Source: Mesotaenium endlicherianum
Lineage: Eukaryota; Streptophyta; Zygnematophyceae; Zygnematales; Mesotaeniaceae
Length of the DNA: 64,000 bases
Direction of reading: 5' to 3'
NCBI GenBank assembly: GCA_009602735.1
Contig: WELA01012059.1
Span: 38,966 to 102,965 of the forward strand
Shown here: positions 22,561 to 34,798 of the stretch, one piece after another
Numbering within the stretch: position 1 is the stretch's first letter
Layout of the letters: each line of letters opens with the position of its first letter
The notes under the pieces: generated by a model
Told to the model about the DNA's origin: nothing
The model's database searches: none
The model's input: the letters and a program-made list of their open reading frames with translations, nothing else
Position numbers and translations under genes: made by a program

Positions 22561-25430
22561 GGAAGACGTTCCACGCATCCGCCTTGAAGCCAACCAAGGA
22601 GGAGCGTTAGCTGGCTACAGTTTGCTTAACAGCTGGGGAAAATCACTAGGGAGATTTTGGATCAACTTCTGGAGGCAGATGTCCATCGACGCAAAGAAGG
22701 GAAGGTAGCGCAAGTAGCGCACTGCTTGCAAGAAACAATTATCAACATGGCCAAGCTCAACACGGAAGATGACGAAGAATCGTCGCTACCAGGAGTGAAC
22801 GAGTCAGTTGAAGCCAAAGCACGAATGCCTGGTGCGCCAGAGTTCAAATTGCCTGAGCTCACAGATGGAGGGGACGTGGTGAGATCCCACAATTTCCTAC
22901 TCCAGAGCTGGACTTACGAGAGCTTCAAGAGCTCGGAACCAATGACTGGGTATCTGACCAGTTATCACGGGGGGGGCCCAACCCAGCAGACCTTTATGAA
23001 GACTTGAGGTCACCTACTGCCAGCAACACAGCACAAGGAGGGTTGCAACAGCCACCAGAGGTGACTGCATATGTCGCTAAGGCAGAAGCGATTCAAGGGA
23101 AGAAACAAGGTCACACAAGTAGGCCAAGGAAGGTGGCTCGTGAGGGAAATGCACCATTCAAACGGATGCTGATGCATTACTTCAAGTAACGAGGGGAACC
23201 TCGCAGGGAAGGGGCTCCGAGAGGAATCACTGCTCCACCAAAGCCCATCATTGATTTCCTGCAAAGAGAAGGCAAAGCAGGTCTCATGCGCAGAGCTGCC
23301 GCTTTAGAACTAACATTCCCATGGTAACGCCTTCCACCACTGCAATGTGGGGAAGAGCAGAACCTGCCCCTAGGGCACCCACAGCTACTGAACAAGAACT
23401 CACTGACCCGAGAAGGACAGTGCAGCGCTTGGTTGAGGAGAATGCTGTGCGTAATAAGTTGGCACATCTGCAGGATCGTCGGTTTGTGTCACGTGTCTGG
23501 ACAGTCACACCATCATCAGGACAAAATACTGGAGTGACACTAGACCGCAATACTACACTGGAGCGCCAGTGGGGGTGGAGTATCGATCCAAGGACCACTA
23601 CCCATGACTCGGCTGGATGGCCCAACAAGAGAAATGCAAACCGCAGGGGAAGGGTAAGGGACCTAAAGGTAGGGCAACAGAGCCTAAGCCTCAGGAGGAG
23701 CAAGCCAAGAAGCCTGTCACCCCACCACCAAGTGGTCAGGCTAAAATGCCAGAGGGGAAGGAGGAGGGTGAGAAACCCTTACCTGGACCACAGGAGTAGC
23801 AACTATTGGATGCCTTTGCTGGAGAGAAGCAGCCAGAAACTGAGACGCTTGCCATTGGGAAAATGGTGTTATCCCAGCAAAGAACACAAGAAGAAAGGTT
23901 GCTAAAGAAGCATCGCAAGGTGTTTGCTTTCATTAAGGAAGAGATTGGCAAAATCACTACGAACATGTGCAAAATCACATCAACTACCGAGAAACCTGTT
24001 CGACTAGGGCCGCATAAGCTCAGTCAGACAGAGTGGGACTGTGTGGAGAAAACTTGCCAAGAGCTGCAAAAGCTTGGAATGATCAACTTCAGTACATGGA
24101 GCTCTCCCACAGTAGTGGTTGCAAAAAAAGATGAAGATGGCAATTACACTGCCACTTGCATGTGTGGCGACTACAGGAGGTTAAATCTTTATTTAGAGCC
24201 AGACAGCTATATGATGCCTACGCCGGAGCGGATCTTCTTTATTGCCACCACCCAGAAGGTGTTGAGCATCATTGATCTGCGCCAAGGCTTCAACCAGATC
24301 CCTCTGAACACAAAAGATCGAGGTAAGACCACTTTCTGGGCTCAAAGGGAACCGTGGCAGTGGACAAGACTGCCATTTCGGTTAAAAAATGCCCCTGCTA
24401 TCTTCCGAAGGACTATGGACAAGGTGCTGGAGGCGTTGGACATTGTAAAGCCATACATTGATGATGTCGTGGTGTTTAGCGAGTCAGTAGAGCAACACCT
24501 CGAGCACTTGGGAAAAGTGTTGCAGGGTCTGGAGAAATTCCAGATGACGCTGCATCCTGGAAAGTGCAGATTCTGTGAGGCACATGTGCCCTACTTAGGA
24601 CATGAGTTGGGAACAATGCCATGTCTCCTCAGATTGTGAAGACCGAGGCCATTTACAAAATATATGTACCTGCGAACGTAACCAAGCTGAGAGCCTTGCT
24701 AGGACTCAGTTGATACTACCGCAAATTTGTGGAGGATTACAACAAAATTGCTAAATTCTTGACGGAACTCTTGAAAAAGGATGTACCATTTGTGCAGATG
24801 GAAGCCCAAGAGGAGGCCATGAACGAGCTGAAGGAGAGGCTGGTGACAGCCCCAGTCTTGCGCACGCCAGACTACACCAAGCCATTCAACCTGCACACGG
24901 ATTGGAGTCGTGTGGAAATAGGCGCAGTACTCGCACAGGCCGAAAGCCTTAAGGAGGAGTACGTAACTGCATATGCATATCGCTCTAACAATCGAGCAGA
25001 GAGCAACTACTCATCATACGAAGGAGAATTATTGGCAGTGGTTTGGGCCGTCGCGCATTTCAGAGAGTATCATTAGGAAAGACCTTCCACAATGGTCACA
25101 GATCACTCGCCATTGATTTGGCTAGTGAAGAACAGAGATCTCACTGGTAGGCTAGCTTGCTGGGCCCTCAAGCTGCAAGAGTACCAGATGACGATGGTGC
25201 ACCGAGCAGGTGTGTTAAACAACAACGCCGATGCACTCAGTAGAAATCCTGATCCATCTTCGGACGACAGGACTGGAGCATGGGAGGACGAACACATGAA
25301 CAGCCCAGCAGAGTTGGCAGCCAGTCTAGCCGAAATGGCTGGTAAGGCAGAGCCAGGTGAAGCTGAGCTTCCATCCCTGTTCAGTCCAGAGATCTGGAAA
25401 AATCAAGCTACTATGCATTGGCTCAAAACA
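22561..25430 (+). pseudogene. Element B, piece 2: linker, UAG, RT and RNase H
   Basis: Linker segments ILDQLLEADVHRRKEGKVAQ and INMAKLNTEDDEE match element A. Several frames are used up to 23799. TAG 23797-23799 with CAACTA repeats the element A stop context. The RT frame 23800-24639 includes AIGKMVLSQQRTQEERLLKK, MPTPERIFFIATTQKVLSII, and YIDDVVVFSESVEQH, so the catalytic Asp pair is retained. A frameshift occurs at about 24610, and RNase H continues from 24729 (HTDWSRVEIGAVLAQ) to a TGG-to-TAG stop at 25074-25076, with the C-terminal part of RNase H in 25092-25430. Cut at 25430 by element H. Confidence 0.85.
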
Positions 25431-25440
25431 CAGGGTTACG

Positions 25441-26750
25441 CCGTACGCCGTATTGGCCAACCTTCGTACGCTTAAGTAAGCGTACTGCGTCGGTACGCTC
25501 GTACTAAGCGTACGATTAACTTTTCACTCGTGCGCGCCGCCTAGCAACGTTTTGACACCTTCACGTCCGCCACCGCACGCTCTGTTTCACTCGTGACTTC
25601 GCATACATCGTCAATTGACAAAATTCAAATCACCAAGTGCATCTTAACAGGTTTGTGGAGCAATGGCGGGAACTAAGAAAAAGTCACTAGCCTTTTCACC
25701 AATATTTTGGCCATTAGCCATTTCAATTCTTGCCTCCAACTCTTGAACGTGCATCTGCTTTAGTTGCTGCACATCTTACGGGCTACAACCCTTTTGGCCA
25801 ATTTTGCAGAGCCTACTTAAGAGACTTCTAGCCCCAATCTTTGCATTTTTGCACCTGCAATTCATCATAATTTTTCTTTCTTTTGCGTTTAGGACCTTGC
25901 TGCCTTGCATTCCTCTTTGAACACTGTAATAAGGTTTCTTCCATGAAATCTTGAATTTTGTATGATACCAGTTGCTTGCAGGAGTAGGTGACTACATGTT
26001 ATTTGTTCACGTCCTCTCTGTGTTGTTGATCCCGTACGTTGTGCTTCCTATGTCTCACATTGTCCCTTCGTGTGTTTTCAAAGAACCTCACACGAGGCTG
26101 TGGCTGGTTGCACCTGGTATCGACGGCTAACTTTTGAGGTCGAGAAGTTCCCTCCTTTATTCAAATTCCTCAGGAGACCTGTTCTTCTTCAATGGCCTGC
26201 TAGGGTCATATTTAGCAAATCCACATTATGTAAAGATTGTGATTGGGGACATGTCTAGCATATGTTACTGCTACTATGCCTAGCGCTTCTGCTATTATTT
26301 TACTTCTTTTTCCAGCATGTTCAAGGGAATAGAAGAAGTTCTAAGGCTACGTCAGCGATTGTTCTCCTTGCCTTGCCATTGAACTTCAACATTCAGGTAT
26401 GCTCTTGCAGCAACCAAGCCTGCACCCTCTTGTTATGCGAGCATGTGAAAATTAGGGGGGGGGGGGACTGGAGGGCATAGGCATAGGCACAGCTCGTTTG
26501 CAAACGGTAGCTGCTCCTTGCCCCCAAGGGCTGCATTTTCTTTTTTCACAGGTTGATCTAAGCTGCCCTTTTGTTGTCGGTTGCTCCCTCCCCTCGAGCT
26601 GTAACACATCCAGGCCAGCAGCGGACGGGCCAAAGCTGGAGTGGACGGCGTGATTCAAGCCCGAACTGTACTACAAGGTGGTGCCGTCTTCACGCTCACG
26701 CGCCTCACCACCAACATCTCTCAGGTGCGTCCATCCCCTCTTGCCCTCTT
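25441..26750 (+). other. Element H 5' subterminal and leader region
   Basis: The first 100 bases hold repeated CGTACG words. The rest has no supported gene; a G run at 26455-26466 and scattered short frames are not convincing. Confidence 0.5.
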
Positions 26751-26754
26751 TGCG

Positions 26755-27640
26755 ACCAGCCCCTTGCTTGCTATTGTTGGGGCTGGCTGCCAGCCCCTTG
26801 TTTACGTCTGTGAGGGCTGGCTGCCAGTCTCTTCCTTGCTCTTGGGAGGGCTGATTGCTTATGTTGAGGCTGACAACCAGCCGCTTGCTTGCTTGTGTCG
26901 GGCTAGTTGCCAGCCCCTTGCTTGATTTTTGGGGGGTTGGCTGCCAACCCCTTGCTTGCTTGTATTGGGGCTGGCTGCCAGCCCCTTGCGTGCTTTTGTC
27001 GGGGCTGGCAACCGGCCCCTTGCTTCCTTGTGTCGGTGCTGGCTGCCAACCCCTTGCTTGCTTGTGTCGGGGCTGGCAACCAGCCCCTTGTTTGTCTGTG
27101 TCGGGGCTGGCTGCCAACCCCTTGCTTGCTTGTGTCGGGGCTGGCTGCCAGCCCCTTGCTTCATTGTGTCGGGACTGGCAACCAGCCCCTTCATTGCTTG
27201 TGTTGGGGCTGGTTGCCAGTCCTTTGCGTGCTTTTGTCGGGGCTGGCAACCAGCCCCTTGCTTCCTTGTGTCGGGGCTGGCTGCAAGCCCCTTGCTTGGT
27301 GTTTTAGGATTAATTAGGGCGGGCTGCCAGCCCCTTTGTTTGCTGTTTTAGGATTTTAGTCGCGGTTGGCTGTTGTTGTGCCCCTTGCTTGCTTCTGTCG
27401 GGGCTGGTTGCCAGCCCCTTGCTTGCAATGTATTTTAGTCGGGGCGGGCTGCCAGCCTCTTGTTATGCTAGGGTTTTTATTGGGGCTGGCTGCTGTTGTG
27501 CCCCTTTGCTTGCTTCTGTCAAGGCTGGCAGCCAGCCCCTTGCTTGTTGTTTTAGGATTTTAGTGGGGGTGGGCTGCCAGCCCTTTGCTCGATTTTGTCG
27601 GGACTGGCTGGCATCCCCTTGCTTACGATTTTGAGATTTT
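26755..27640 (+). repeat. 34-bp palindromic minisatellite, dense block
   Basis: Tandem units of 34 bp (for example starts at 27069, 27103, 27137), each centred on GGGGCTGGCTGCCAGCCCC, an 8-bp-arm hairpin, followed by TTGCTTGCTTGTGTC-like spacer. Because 34 is not a multiple of three, all three frames on each strand stay open for long stretches and encode the same repeated peptide words; these are not genes. Some units are degenerate towards 27300-27640. Confidence 0.9.
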
Positions 27641-28009
27641 AGTCCACATTTGCACCGGCTCTATCTGCAACCTGTTGTGCCTGTGTTGTTGATTCTTGCT
27701 TCCTTCTTTTTCTAACTTGGCAGTTATTTTTGTGCACCCATTGCGCATTCGTTATTTCGTTAATTGTGGACTTTCTCCCTCGTGCTTGCGTGTTTGTGTC
27801 CTGTAGATTAGGGCTAGCTGTCTGTTGCATCTTCTTACAACTTTGTCTCCTTTTTTGTCTTTTGTGAAGCAGGGCAAGAAAATAAGGAGCGAGTAGACCC
27901 CCCTTGTGCCTATCCCACGTGTGCCCATTGACGCGTGAGCAACATTGACACGTGGACAGGTGCCTTAATCCTCCTTCCTCTTTTCCGCTCTCTCTTGTGC
28001 CCTTGTTTA

Positions 28010-29265
28010 CTGTGGTTGGGGCTGGCTGCCAGCCCCTTGCTTGCTTGTGTTGGGGCTGGCTGCCAGCCCCTTATTTGTTGTTGTCGGGGCCGGCTGCCGC
28101 CCTGCTGTCTGGCTGCTGCTGTGCAGCAGCCGCCCTTTGCATGCTATCTGGTGCATGCTGTCTCACTGCTGTGGTGCTACAGCAGCTCGCCCCTTGCTTG
28201 CTTGATTGGGGTTGCTGCTGCTTTTTTGACCGCCCTATGCCCTTCCGTGTGTCTTGTGTCAGTGAGGAAGGCCTGAAAAAGAAGTTACCAGACTCACCCC
28301 TCATTGGTGCACACACGTCTTCCGGCACGCGCATCAGGTGCCATGCTCTTCCCGATCTCCCTTCTCCCTCTTTGCCCTGTTATTACTGGTAGTGGCGTCC
28401 GCTCGCCCCTTGCTTTTTTGCGTGGGACTGTCTGGCATGCTGTTTGGCTGCTGCTGTGCTACAGTTGCCCCTTGCTTGTTTTGGTTGGGGCTGTCTGGCT
28501 GCAGCACCGTGCCCTTGCTGGTGTGCTGCTGTCTATCTTACATGTGTGTACATTGTCCCTTCTCTTATGTGTGAAGCAACCCAAGTTCAAAATGAGCGAG
28601 TCGGCAGGCCTTGCGCCAATCCACACGCAGCCAATCTCCAACAAGTGTTTCAAGTCCCCCCCCCTTCCCCTGCGTCTCCCTCCCCTGCGTATTTTTCTCT
28701 TGCTTTGGTCGGCGCAGTCTGTCTGCTATGTTGCATCCGCCCCTTGCATGCTCTAGTCGGGGCGGGCTGGCTGCTGCTTTGCTGCAACAGCCCCTTGCAT
28801 GCTCTTGTCAGGGCGAGTTGCTAGCCCCTTGCTTGATTTTGTGGTGCTGGCTGTTGGGCCCCGAGCTTGCTTTTCTGGGGGCTGGCCGCCAGTCCCTTGC
28901 TGGATGTCTTGGTTTTAGTTGGGGCGGGTTGGTTGCCCTTCGCTTGCTATTTTAGGGTTTTATTGGAGGCGGGCTGCCAGTCCCTTGCTTAGTTTGGTCG
29001 GGGCTACCTGTTAGCCTCGATTTTGCTTTGGAGTTATGTCGGGGCTGGTTGTCCGCCCCTTGCTCTTGCTTTTGTCAGGGTTGGCTGCTAATCCCTTGCT
29101 TGCTGTCTTAGGGTTTTGGTCAAGGCGGGCTGGCTTGCCTTTGCTTGCTGTTTAGGATTTTAGTGGGGGCGGGCTGCCAGGCCCTTGCTTGGTTTTGTGG
29201 GGCTGGCTGCCAGCCCCAGGCTTGTTTTTGTCGGGGCGAGCTGCCAGCCCCTTGCTTTTGTTGGG
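28010..29265 (+). repeat. Same minisatellite, dispersed degenerate units
   Basis: Further copies of the GGGGCTGGCTGCCAGCCCC unit, at first two in tandem (28015-28075), then degenerate and irregularly spaced to 29265, separated by non-repeat DNA. The 27641-28009 interval has no gene that I can support. Confidence 0.75.
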
Positions 29266-29339
29266 GCTTCCTGCTCTCTTGCTTGCCTATTGTTGCTCTT
29301 TTGCTTGTTTGACTGGCATATTCTTATATCTCTTACTGG

Positions 29340-31740
29340 TTGCTGTTCTCCGTTATTGCAGGTTTCACGCGTATCATATCTCAACCATCCACTTTGTCCG
29401 AAGCAACGCTTGCTGGAATGAGGGTGTTCACTGGAGCTTTGACCGCTCGTCTGCCCCCTAGAGCAGTTGCTGCAAGGTTTGGTCCAGAGTGGGGCCATGT
29501 GACCATCGTTGTGGAAGCCAAGTCCAAGAATTCATATCCAAAGGTGAAGTGCAACTACTGCCCCAGGGAGTTTACCGGTGGAGTCACGCGGATTCGTGGC
29601 CATTTCACGGGAGGCTATAAGGATGTTAGTCAGTGTGAGGAGGATCTCGATGAAGTTCTAGATCTCATGATTAGCCATAGCAAGGGTATGGCTAGTTCTC
29701 TATTAGGAACGCGACGTAGGAAGAGTACCATACAAGCTGCACAAAAGCGTGTGCATGAATGGGGTACTGGTGCTAGTGGCTCAACATGTGCAAGTGTTGG
29801 GGAGTCCCCCTCCTTAGGCAGAGAGACAGGGCAGACCTCTCTAAGTGACATGTTCCAAAAGATGAATGCTGAGAATGTTCATGAGATTGTCGCTCGCTTC
29901 TTCTATGGTACTGGTTGATCATTCAATGTTGCTCGCAGTGAGTTCTTTAAGGACATGTTGGTTGTTGTCAGTAAGTACACTCAGAAAACTGGTGTAGTGT
30001 ATATCCCCATGAAGGATAAGCCTCTCAAAAGTACCCTACTAAATAAAGAGGTCTCGAAGATAGAAGCTTGGGAGGACAAACAAAAAAAGGGACTACCATT
30101 GACGGGTTGTAGCATTCTAGCAGATGAGTGGACCAATCCATGCGGGCATCCTCTTCTTAACGTGCTTATGGTTGTGGGAGGCACTGAGATGTTCATGGAT
30201 ATGCTATCAACACTAAGGGTGCTAGGAAGACGGATAATTACATTGGTAATCACGTGCTTGAGGACGTGGAGAAGGTAGGGGCTGATCATGTCGTACAGCT
30301 TTGCACGGACTCTGCAGCTAACATTGTCGCTGGCTGTAATGAGGTTCGTGAGAAGTACCCGCACATATATTGGACGCCTTGTGCTGCTCATATTTTGGAC
30401 CTGCTGTTGAAAGACCTAGGAAAGATAAAAGAGCTAGAGGGCATAATTGATAGCTTAAAGCACTTGGTCCAGTTTGTTGCAAACCACCACATGCCTTACG
30501 CTCTTTACCGTGAGCATGGGGCAAGGCTAAAAAATAAGCTAGAGTTGTTGAAGCCAGGACCCACAAGGTTTGCTAGTAACTTCCTTTGCTTGCAAAGACT
30601 CATCATTGTGAGGGATACCTTACAAGCTATGGTGTCTGACAGTAGGTGGCTTGAGTGGGCGGCAATGAATGGTTGTGTAGGCGAGGCTACAAACATAAGA
30701 GACCTAGTTCGCAACGATGAACTTTGGGAGCGAGTGAAGGTATGGGTAGACGTGTGTGAGCCGATTGTAGTTCTCCTTTGACTAGTCGACTCTCCATAAC
30801 CTTCTCTTGGGAAGATCTAGGCTCGCATGAGTGCCATTAAAGAGCATGTGCTTGAGGTTGAAGGTCTCAAATCGGCACAAAGAACCCAAGTTAAGAAGGA
30901 CGTGAAGGCTCGCTGGGACCAGCTTCACAGCCCTCTACATTCTGCGAGTAAAAGTTTATTTTGACGTTGCTCACCTTTCTTGCTCGGCCGCTGTTGTTCT
31001 CTTGCATGCTTGTTATTGTGTGCTGGTCATTGTTATTGTTATTGTGCTTGCTAATGTTATTGCTCTCGTTTTTGTGACGTGCATTGTGTTGTCATGTACT
31101 GAGTTTGCTTCTTAACTTTGTTTGGCTACAGGCTACTATCGGGGCCCCGAGTTCCAAGACCACGAGTCTTGGGCAGTTGAGAAGTGTCTACTAACCAATT
31201 GGTCCAACGTGCAGAATACCCTTGTCGGAGGAAGTGTGCTTGACCGAGCGTTGGTGGATTGAGAGTTGGCGCTCTACCGGCAGAGCGGTGACTTTTTTGA
31301 CGAAGATGTTTGCAAGGCTAATAAGACCATGATGCCTGCTCACAAGTAATGGGAGAAACATATGGAAGTCATTGTCCTAATCTTCAGCTTCTTATTATGA
31401 GAATATTGTCGCAACTTGGTTCAACAGCTGCATGTGAGAAATTGGTCTGAGTACGGGTTTGTTCATAGTCCACGTTGCAATAGGCTGCTCCCTACTAGAG
31501 CAAAGAAGTTAGTGTATGTGCATTCTATGTTGAGACTTCAGGAGAAGAATTTGGACTTCCTTGGACCAAGTGTCGGCGCCACTCCATGGGTTGAAGAAGC
31601 GTAGTTCTTAGAGACACCCGAAGAGGAGGGTCGCAATCTTGCCATGCATGCCTCGTTGAGTGAGGAAGAGGAGATGGAGGTAGAGGAAGAGGAGGTAGAG
31701 GAAGAGGAGGTGGAGGAGCGATCTAGTGTTTCAACTTGAG
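29340..31740 (+). pseudogene. hAT transposase (BED finger, DUF659, hATC), broken
   Basis: Segment 1 (29340-29918) has a BED-type zinc finger (VKCNYCPREFTGGVTRIRGH, then a Cys in DVSQC). Segment 2 (29955-30278) has the DUF659 start (LTGCSILADEWTNPCGHPLL). Segment 3 (30254-30781) continues with VQLCTDSAANIVAGC and YWTPCAAHILDLLLKDLGKI, the conserved Cys-x2-His region of plant hAT transposases. A likely intron or gap (about 30960-31135) follows, then hATC dimerisation motifs in 31140-31610 (RNWSEYGFVHSPRCNRLLP, KLVYVHSMLRL). Stops at 29918, 31261 and 31347, plus a frame change near 30260, mean this copy is inactive. It would have cut and pasted element H. An acidic tail near 31660-31735 ends the reading. 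Confidence 0.85.
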
Positions 31741-31944
31741 GAAGAAGAACGCCAAGAGCGATTGGTTACTAGATGTGTCAGCCAGCTAAGTTGTATGTTC
31801 TAAAGGTAGCATGTACATATTAAAGAAAATGGAAATTGAGAAAATGAATACATCTGAAATTAATATTTGGTGCATTATGACTTCATGCAATGTTGCACTT
31901 TGTGTGAATGATTTGCATGATATGGACTACCTCTAACCTCTCAT

Positions 31945-32100
31945 GCATGCTTGCTAAAAGTTTGAATCATGTTTGTCTTTATTATAGCTTATTTTACTCG
32001 TTTAAGAAATACTGCTATTCCCAAGTCTTTTTGTTGAATCAATTAGCTGGTTAGAAAGTACGAAAGACCATGCTCTGCTAAGCAATTTTCCCAATGTTAG
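31945..32100 (+). repeat. Imperfect repeat in element H tail (copy 1)
   Basis: Shares an ordered set of words with 40370-40515: GCTTGCTA, GTTTGAATCAT, GTTAGAAAGTAC and CTCTGCTAAGCA. The two copies sit on either side of nested element C, so the element H tail already held a duplication, or they are two versions of one module. Confidence 0.6.
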
Positions 32101-32137
32101 TGCGCACAAAAATATTTCTAAGTCGAAGTTCAGTCAC

Positions 32138-32856
32138 TGTAATGAATCAGTATACTGGTTTATATAATATTCAATTAAGTATAACAGTTATTAAGTTCAG
32201 CCTGCTGAACTCTAGTTAATAGTCAGTCTGCTGGATTATATATTTAATATCAGTTTAATGACTTAGCCAAAAGCAGCACGCTGAAGTTGACTTAAGTCAG
32301 CCCGCTGACACATTCTTTGCCAGCCAGCTGACTTCCGTACTCGGTCGCAGCGAATTGCCTAGAGATGCATCTAGGTGTGGTGTGCTAGATGAATGGCCAG
32401 ATGACATCCTTAGGATGGATGGCGATTCGGGATGATGGGAGATGGCGGTGGATTTGGTTAACCGAGGTCCTGCCAGCGTGGTTAACTCCCGGGTAGGCGG
32501 TGCCAACGCACTTGCCGTTGAACAGTAAACTCATTCCATGTACATATGCTAGGCATTGCTCTCGAGTTCGGCATTCGGAAACGAGGCCAACTCTCTTGTA
32601 CAGCTTACTGAGAGAGATCTGAATCCAAGGCGAGAAGCCATTGATACGCACTGTCTTCTAACCTTGCTTATGTATGAGTTTACTGATTTGCATCATTGAT
32701 GCTAGTTTACTCGCATTTGACTTACGAGTATTATTCCCTGCTAGTGTATTGTCCTTTGCCGTTTAACTAGTTAACGAAAATACCATAAAGATTACTTGCT
32801 GATATAAAGATCTTTATTAATTGTTAATCGCCTATTTGGTAAGTCGATTCATTTCA
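32138..32856 (+). repeat. Element C 5' LTR
   Basis: Starts TGTAATGAATCAGT, ends GATTCATTTCA. A recurrent CAG(C/T)CTGCTGA / CAGCCCGCTGA word occurs several times between 32195 and 32330. Confidence 0.9.
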
Positions 32857-32890
32857 GTGGTATCGGAGCAGTTATCACAGTCTTCTTTGT

Positions 32891-34651
32891 ATGGTAAGGA
32901 CAAGGTCTCAAACTAGCAACTCCCGAGACATGGAGAACCAGGATAACGAGAATGTCGAAAACCAGGCGGAAAGCCATGTAGCGGGAAACCGTACCTATTC
33001 GGAAGCAGTAGCGGATACTGCAGCTAGGGAGGCTGCAGATGAGGCAGCTGCTATTGCCTCAGTCGCAGCTCAGCAAGCTGAGGAGGAGATAGCCAGACTA
33101 GAAGCTGAACAAGTAGCAAAGGCCGCTGAAGATATACAAAGGAGGGAAGGACAGCCAGCTGACGAGCGCACTGTTGAAGAACTTATGGCATCAAGGGCCA
33201 ATGTTCTGAACCCACCTCCTGCTGTACAACTCAATGTACCCCTTGGTCAAATACGTGACCGGCTGAAAGCGGCAGGAATTGCTGCTGCAGGAGCGAGAGG
33301 GACTGTTGAGGACAATACTCAGCGAGTAGATGCCAATGCTGCTGCTGCATTTGCAAGACTACCACCTCGGAGTGTAGACTTGGGAGCATTGTTCGTTCAA
33401 ATGCAGTCGCAAATGGCGACCATGTATCAGTCCCAACAGGAGGACAAAAGAATCATAATGTCTCTAGTGCGGGAGTGAGACCAACTGGGGTCTCAAACCA
33501 CTAGTGGTGGTGGCCGAGGGCCTAGTAAGCCCAAGCCGAAACCTCCCCAGGAATATGGTCCTAAGGGAAACANCCTAAAGGAAACGGAAAATATTACCTG
33601 ATCAAGTTTCTCGCGGATGTTGAGCAGTGGCTGGAAAACTATCCAGAACTGCAAGATTACGAGAAGGTCAGGCACACCGGTGCGCTACTGAAAGGAAGTG
33701 CCGCAGACTGGTGGCTTTACTGGAAAGAAGAGCGTAAGGCTCGGCAACTCGGTGACCCTACGTGGGGAGAGTTCGTCGAGAAGTTGCATGAGAAGTTTGA
33801 TGTCATCAACCAGCAGGAGAAAGCTATCTATGCGATGATCTCCCTGACACTGAAGCAGACCACTTCAGTTGCTGAGTTTGCTCAAAAGTTCCAAGAGAAC
33901 ATGATGAAGCAGCCTGACTTGCCAGAACGGTATAGGATAGCATACTTCAGGTATGGCTTGAAATCCGAAGCCTCTGGTCATTTCGCTGAGAAGAAGTATG
34001 AGAAACTGGCTGTCTTGATCCAGGATGCTGATGCCTGTGATCAGCAGCTGTTCAATCACAAGCGCCAGAGTAATGCTTTGGTATCTAAGATTGTCAAAAA
34101 GCCCCACGGTTCCTACAATGCAATTGAAGGAGACCAGGCTGAGGATGATCAGGGTGATGAATATGAGTATGAGTATAATGCCATACAGTCTAGAGGTAGA
34201 GGTGGTAATCCTTGAGGCGGCTATGGAAGAGGTTCCCAAAAGTCGAGATCAAAGACCAGCCTTTAAAAGACAGCAACTGTCAATAATCCAGTCTACTTAC
34301 TGTGAGGATGCTAGAGATAGGGAGTCGTCACTAGCTGCCCTCGTAGCAGGCATTTTAGGTCCTGCTGAACTGGATTCACTATGCATGCCTGACAACCGAT
34401 TAAAGGAGACCATCAGCAATATAGACGTCCAGAGAGTGCACACTTTGGATGCTTTTGTTCCACCTGATGTCCAACATTTTTTTGCTAAGTCAGGAGAACA
34501 ATGCGAAAGTCAAGAAAATTCAGTCCCCCCTATCCTACTGCATTGCATGATTGCAAATAGGAAGGTGAGGGCATTTGTTGACGGAGGGGCGTCACATACT
34601 TTTATCCACAAGGACTTACTTAAGCGGCTTAGGCTGCCTACTGTCACTTAA
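32891..34651 (+). pseudogene. Element C gag and protease (broken)
   Basis: ATG 32891 starts MVRTRSQTSNSR, followed by an Ala/Glu-rich helical stretch (to TGA 33476-33478). After the N at 33572 the capsid-type domain continues (ADWWLYWKEERKAR, WGEFVEKLHEKFDVI, VAEFAQKFQENM) to TGA 34213-34215. No CCHC knuckle is visible. The protease part lies in 34025-34651, with RAFVDGGASHTFIHKDLL: the active-site triad reads D-G-G instead of D-T/S-G. A further protease strand, FYDLVLGRSWLNRHQ, lies near 34788-34830. Confidence 0.75.
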
Positions 34652-34798
34652 GGGAATAGAAAAATATTTCTTGGAGATGCCTCAAGTATCCCGGGAGGAG
34701 TTATAACCAAGCCTATTGAGGTCCAGTTAGGTTCTGGCATTGCAGTTCTAACTGAAACGCTTACATTTGAGGTACTCAACATTGGCTTTTATGATCTC

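Noticed and set aside
26671-27351. Repetitive 110-190-residue proteins on both strands
   Set aside because: Open frames in all registers follow from a 34-bp period lacking stop codons; no start context or independent evidence supports a gene.
26755-27640. CRISPR array
   Set aside because: The repeat period is regular (34 bp), but there are no unique spacers of constant length, the units are degenerate and the context is eukaryotic transposon DNA. It is a minisatellite.
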